From contig DATLFI010000366.1 of assembly GCA_035524895.1 (NCBI GenBank), positions 1 to 17,782 on the forward strand: 17,782 bases of DNA. Reading direction: 5' to 3'. Shown here piece after piece: positions 14,322 through 17,782 of the stretch. The first letter of the stretch is position 1. Every line of letters begins with the position of its first letter. The notes under the pieces were generated by a model. It ran no database searches. It saw only the letters and a program-made list of their open reading frames with translations, and was not told where the DNA came from. This stretch comes from DATLFI01 sp035524895. GTDB taxonomy: Bacteria; Acidobacteriota; Thermoanaerobaculia; Multivoradales; Multivoraceae. Both the position numbers and the translations under genes were made by a program.

Positions 14322-15719
14322 TCAAGCGAGGTTCTCGCGCGCGGCCTCGAGCGTGGGGTCGAGGCGCAGTGCCTCCGCGAACGCGACAGCCGCGGCGGGG
14401 GCGTCGCCGGCGAGGTGGTGAGCGCGTCCGAGTGTGTTCGCGATGTCGCCACGAGCGGGTCGTAGCTCGAGGGCCCGTTCGAGTGCCGCTACCGCCTCGC
14501 CGGCGCGACCCGTCTCGAGGAGGGCGCGACCGCGCGCGAGATGGGCGTCGGCGTGCTCGGGGTCTTCCCGCGTCGCCTCGTCGGCCGACTCCAGCGCCGC
14601 CGCCGGGTCGCCGGCTTCCAGCAGGACGAACGCCAGCTCCCGCCTCACCACTGCCAGGGTCGGTTCCGCCTCGGTCGTGGCGCTTTGCGAGACGAGCAGC
14701 GAAACGACCCTCTCGAGTCGCGCCCGCGCGTCGTCGAGGCGGCCGAGTGCTCGGTCGGCTCGAGCGATCTCGTACAACAGCGCCGGGAGCTCGGTGGTGG
14801 CAGGGCCCTGTGCGACTGCGCTTTCGAGTAGCTCTCTGGCGGCGGTCCAATCCCCCCGCTTGGCGACGACGGCGGCGAGCGACCGCCAGGTTCGAATGTC
14901 GGCCCGGCCGAGATCGACCAGTTGGCGATACGCACTCTCGGCTCCGAGCAGGTCGCCTGCCTGCTCGCGCGCCAGGGCGAGGTTGATCCACGTCGAGTCC
15001 TGGTCCGGGTCGAGCTCGGCGGCGCGGGCCAGAGCCTGCGCTGCCGAGTCGAAGTCGCCTGCACGGTAGTGCGTGAGACCTCGCTCGGCGAGCACGTCTG
15101 CCAGAGAGGGTCTGCCGCCCGAGTGTGCGGGGTCGGTGACGATGCGCTCGAGCCGATCCAGCAATTCGAGCGAGGAGGCGTGCTCGCCGAGCCGGGCGGC
15201 GGCGCGAGCGCGGTGGAGCAGCACCAGCGGGGATCGGGGATCGATCGCTAGGGCCTGGTCGAGCCGCTGCGCCGCGGCGCGATGGTCGCCGCCGCGCGCG
15301 AAGGCGGCGGCCTCGTCGACCAGCGCTGCGACGAGGCTGGCCGATCCTCGGGAGGCTCCGTCTCGAGCGGCCCGCCACAGGGACAGGAAGACGGGGTCGG
15401 AACGGCTCGGATCGGGCTCGAACGAAGGTGCTTCCTGCACCAACCTGCCGAGCAGCATCTCCGCCCTCGGCGAGTCTGCGGCCAGCCAGGCGATCCAGGC
15501 CGCGAGCGTCAGGGCGCGCGCCCGCTCGGCGATCACCTCCGAGCGAGCCGCCAGCTCTTCGTACAGCCGCCCTGCCGCGTCGAGCTGGTCGTTCGCGAAC
15601 AGCCGTTGGGCCGTGGCCTCCAGCTCGGCTTGATCAGGAGCTTGCGCGTGAGCAACGTGCCGCAGGCACGCGGAGCTCCCGAGAGCCCAGAGCAGCGCGA
15701 GAGCGAGGACTGTCCTCAT
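14322..15719 (-). CDS. Exported tetratricopeptide-repeat protein
   Basis: 465 residues to the first TGA. MRTVLALALLWALGSSACLRHVAHAQA is a Sec signal peptide with an AHA-QA cleavage site; the Cys does not sit in a good lipobox. The rest is helical and Ala/Leu/Arg-rich, with about seven or eight TPR units, clearest at AERGLTHYRAGDFDSAAQAL, INLALAREQAGDLLGAESAY and HLARGRALLETGRAGEAVAAL. TPRs mediate protein contacts, here presumably in the periplasm. Its ATG overlaps the stop of the kinase gene (ATGA), so the two are coupled and the protein may work with the kinase's periplasmic part. The last helix (ENLA) stops abruptly at TGA, and the same frame continues into a PDZ domain. Confidence 0.88.
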   Translation of the reverse strand: MRTVLALALLWALGSSACLRHVAHAQAPDQAELEATAQRLFANDQLDAAGRLYEELAARSEVIAERARALTLAAWIAWLAADSPRAEMLLGRLVQEAPSFEPDPSRSDPVFLSLWRAARDGASRGSASLVAALVDEAAAFARGGDHRAAAQRLDQALAIDPRSPLVLLHRARAAARLGEHASSLELLDRLERIVTDPAHSGGRPSLADVLAERGLTHYRAGDFDSAAQALARAAELDPDQDSTWINLALAREQAGDLLGAESAYRQLVDLGRADIRTWRSLAAVVAKRGDWTAARELLESAVAQGPATTELPALLYEIARADRALGRLDDARARLERVVSLLVSQSATTEAEPTLAVVRRELAFVLLEAGDPAAALESADEATREDPEHADAHLARGRALLETGRAGEAVAALERALELRPARGDIANTLGRAHHLAGDAPAAAVAFAEALRLDPTLEAARENLA

Positions 15720-17395
15720 GGCCTCGACAAGGGTCGGCGCACGTGGTGAGGCGGTTCACCGGTGGACGGGTCGATGGTCAGAATGAGCTCCTGGCCTCTC
15801 GTCAACGTCACCTCCCAGGGGAGTGCGCTCGCCACGCCGTTGGGGTCGAGGACCACCCGCAGGCGGCGCGTGCCTGGAGCGACCGGGATGCTTCGGATCG
15901 GAGTGCGGCCGAGTGGCTCGTCGTCCAGCCACGCCCAGCCCTGCGGAGCTCCCAACGCCGCGCGAACCGACAGGGCTGCCGAGGCGGCCGCCGCTGGTGC
16001 GCGCCGTGTCACCTGCGCTGTGGCCGGTCCCACCGAGACCGGTACGCCTGCGGCAACGCGCGGAACGGGGCTGGTGTCGGCAGGGGCAGCCTGCGGTGGA
16101 TCGTCGCGGCTGGACGCAAGCGCTGGCTCGGCCGCGGCGGGTCCGGAAGGAGTAGGCGATGCAGAAGGTGTGGAGGTCTGCTCGGGATCCCGTTCCTCGG
16201 CCGCGGCTACCAAGGCCCCCGCAGTTTCGGCGCCGCCGAGCCAGGAAGAGAGCAGCGGACCGATCGTTTGTCGGCGCGTCACCGCGGCCGTCGCCAGCGC
16301 AGCCAGGGCCAGCACCAGAGCGAGCGCCGCGAGAGGACCCGTGAGCGAGCGGCGCGCCGCGACCGCTCGCGCGAGCGGTGCGGGTTGTTGCTGGGGCGGT
16401 GCTCGGAGCCTCAGCTCGACGTGGTCGAGACTGCCGGCGGTTGCAGCCGGGTGAGCGGGCAGCGAGAGTGGTTGGGTGCGCTCGGCGGAGATCGGACCTG
16501 CAGGGGATGCTCGTCGTGCCGGAGCGGGCGGAGGGGACGTTGCCGGAGGCGGCGAGGATGCCGAGCGCGACGGGACCAGCGGCTCGCCGTCTGCCGAGGA
16601 CAGCTCCACGTGCTGCAACGCCGGGATCAAGGCGTCGAGACTGCGGTAACGCTCCTCGGGATCCTTGCGATGGCAGCCGGCAATGAGCGCTGCCAGCTCC
16701 ACTGGCACGTCGGGGCTGCGGGCACGAATGGGCACCGGCTCCACGTTGAGCACCTGGTAGAGGACCTGGGATGGCGAGTCCCCAGCGAACGCTCGCTCCT
16801 GTGTCAGGAGCTCGTACGCGAGCACTCCGAACGAGAAGATGTCGGCTCGCGGCCCCACGGGCTCGTTGCGAAGCTGTTCCGGTGCCATGTATGCGGCTGT
16901 TCCCACGGTCCGACCGGTCAGCGTGATCGACTCGTGGTTCTTGATCCAGGCGATGCCGAAGTCCATGACCTTGACGATGCCGGTCTCGAGCACTCGCACG
17001 TTCGAGGGCTTGACGTCGCGGTGGACCACACCTTGGCGATGGGCGTGGGACAGCGCATCGGCGACCTGGATGAGGTAGTTGACCTTGGTCGCAAGCGGAA
17101 TCCGCTCGCGGCGGGCGATCTTCTCCTCGAGGTCCTCGCCGACCAAGAACTCCTGCACCAAGTAGGGATTGCCGTCGACCTCGCCGTAGTCGAACATCAC
17201 CACGATGTTGGGATGGGAGAGGTTGCCCGTGATCTCGGCTTCGCGGGCGAAGCGCAGCCGCACCCTCGGGTCCGCCGAGGTACAGGTCTTGATCGCGACG
17301 CGGCGGCGAATCGCGGGGTCGTAGCCCTCGTACACGATCCCGAACCCGCCCTGGCCGATCTTGCGCAGGACCTGATACTTGCCGAGGTTGTCCAT
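15716..17395 (-). CDS. Transmembrane Ser/Thr protein kinase with C-terminal PEGA-like domain
   Basis: 559 residues from ATG 17395. A complete Hanks-type kinase: GQGGFGIVYEG (P-loop, 14-24), VAIK with K36, E52 in the C-helix, HRDVKPSN with D126, DFG at 144-146 and GTAAYMAPEQ. Residues 280-340 are Pro/Ala/Ser-rich. One membrane helix is at about 350-376 (LAALALVLALAALATAAV), so the C-terminal part is likely periplasmic. It holds another Pro/Ala-rich linker and a PEGA-like domain near the end (GWAWLDDEPLGRTPIRSIPVAPGTRRLRV). Role: phosphorylation of cytoplasmic targets in response to an envelope signal; target unknown. The frame is open to GTG 17560, but the kinase fold begins at residue 7 after ATG 17395; AGGAG lies 13 bases upstream, rather far. 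Confidence 0.93.
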   Translation of the reverse strand: MDNLGKYQVLRKIGQGGFGIVYEGYDPAIRRRVAIKTCTSADPRVRLRFAREAEITGNLSHPNIVVMFDYGEVDGNPYLVQEFLVGEDLEEKIARRERIPLATKVNYLIQVADALSHAHRQGVVHRDVKPSNVRVLETGIVKVMDFGIAWIKNHESITLTGRTVGTAAYMAPEQLRNEPVGPRADIFSFGVLAYELLTQERAFAGDSPSQVLYQVLNVEPVPIRARSPDVPVELAALIAGCHRKDPEERYRSLDALIPALQHVELSSADGEPLVPSRSASSPPPATSPPPAPARRASPAGPISAERTQPLSLPAHPAATAGSLDHVELRLRAPPQQQPAPLARAVAARRSLTGPLAALALVLALAALATAAVTRRQTIGPLLSSWLGGAETAGALVAAAEERDPEQTSTPSASPTPSGPAAAEPALASSRDDPPQAAPADTSPVPRVAAGVPVSVGPATAQVTRRAPAAAASAALSVRAALGAPQGWAWLDDEPLGRTPIRSIPVAPGTRRLRVVLDPNGVASALPWEVTLTRGQELILTIDPSTGEPPHHVRRPLSRP

Positions 17396-17544
17396 GCTCT
17401 CGCCGAAGCTCCTCTGCCGAAGCCACCTGTGGAACGGCCTCTCCCGAGTGCGGGCACTCCCTCTCCAGGCTCCCGAGCGATAGTCCGAGGCGCTAGCCGC
17501 TTCGACTCGGGTCACTGCGCGCTGCGCCCGCTCGGGGACGCAGT

Positions 17545-17557
17545 CGAGCTTAGCTCG
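17545..17557. promoter_or_regulatory. Perfect inverted repeat upstream of the kinase gene
   Basis: CGAGCT-T-AGCTCG is a 6+1+6 perfect dyad about 150 bases upstream of kinase ATG 17395 (just inside the frame if GTG 17560 is the start). Such a dyad could be an operator. No regulator is known from the window, and a chance match in GC-rich DNA is possible. Confidence 0.3.
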
Positions 17558-17563
17558 CACCTA

Positions 17564-17593
17564 GCAGCCCGTGGTGGAACCCCCGTGGGCTGC
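17564..17593. terminator. Hairpin with 7-base-pair perfect outer stem
   Basis: GCAGCCC at 17564-17570 pairs perfectly with GGGCTGC at 17587-17593. The 16-base interior can pair partly through two wobbles and two G-C pairs. No T-run flanks it on either strand. It may separate the kinase operon from whatever lies to the right, but its function is uncertain. Confidence 0.35.
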
Positions 17594-17782
17594 GTTGGGA
17601 GCGCCGTGGGGCCGGATGGTCATGCGGTGCGCGGGGAAGGCCCTTCGCCTGCAGCGGCTCTACCGGCGGCTCGGCGTTGGCGCGCGAGCGGTGGCGATGC
17701 TGGGTCACACGCTTCGCGAGCGCAACACCGCAGACGGCCCCACGCCGCCCCCTACCAGAGCCGCGCAGCGGCGACGTCGGTG

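Larger units (their letters stand above)
17396..17782. other. Region upstream of the kinase gene without a convincing gene
   Basis: Bases 17396-17560 are the leader of the kinase gene, or up to 55 extra N-terminal codons if GTG 17560 is used. Bases 17561-17593 hold a hairpin. From ATG 17616 on the plus strand a frame stays open to the window end (55 codons, beginning MVMRCAGKALRLQRLYRRLG); its length and composition do not prove a gene, since a minus-strand frame is also open here. I could not identify a promoter for the kinase gene. Confidence 0.45.

Noticed and set aside
14322..14324. TGA as selenocysteine codon between TPR and PDZ
   Set aside because: Neither TPR nor PDZ proteins are known selenoproteins, and I did not see a convincing selenocysteine insertion hairpin just after the TGA.
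17616..17782. Start of a new plus-strand gene at the right edge
   Set aside because: Only 55 codons are visible, without a recognisable motif or ribosome binding site; a minus-strand frame is also open here.

Overview
The window is a GC-rich chromosomal segment, densely coding, with strong G/C preference at third codon positions. Gene content fits a didermic, probably aerobic bacterium of the Acidobacteriota type: a TonB-dependent receptor end, a Ser/Thr kinase with a PEGA-like tail, a short-form AsnRS, a BTAD regulator and a long acyl-CoA dehydrogenase. That placement is an inference from gene types and composition. I see no phage, plasmid, IS, CRISPR, tRNA or rRNA.

Left part, plus strand (1-8814): the 3' end of an outer-membrane TonB-dependent receptor; mutL and rnc, tightly coupled; asnS behind its own candidate promoter and hairpin; a VLCAD-like acyl-CoA dehydrogenase; then a PIG3-type quinone oxidoreductase whose stop codon overlaps (GTGA) the start of an isopentenyl phosphate kinase (IPK). 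IPK is best known from the archaeal and Chloroflexota alternative mevalonate routes, so its presence here is notable.

Middle (8815-14026): a 337-base AT-richer convergent gap with duplicated motifs; a minus-strand CPBP (CAAX-like) membrane protease; then, divergently, a BTAD-type regulator with a degenerate P-loop; a polyprenyl-phosphate-type GT2 glycosyltransferase with two membrane helices; and a GT4 glycosyltransferase whose only sensible start is a CTG codon. The regulator and the two transferases look like one surface-polysaccharide or glycolipid unit.

Right part, minus strand (17395 down to 14004): a transmembrane Ser/Thr protein kinase with a periplasmic PEGA-like domain, overlapping by 4 bases (ATGA) an exported TPR protein. 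After the TPR stop codon (TGA) the same reading frame continues with coding-like composition into a PDZ domain with no good start of its own. The TPR and PDZ parts therefore look like one protein split by a TGA, which a single CGA-to-TGA change would explain. The last 390 bases hold the kinase leader, two inverted repeats and no convincing gene.

The most interesting points are the in-frame TGA between TPR and PDZ, the CTG-initiated glycosyltransferase, the bacterial IPK with altered motif residues, and the duplicated AT-rich motifs at 8968-9095.
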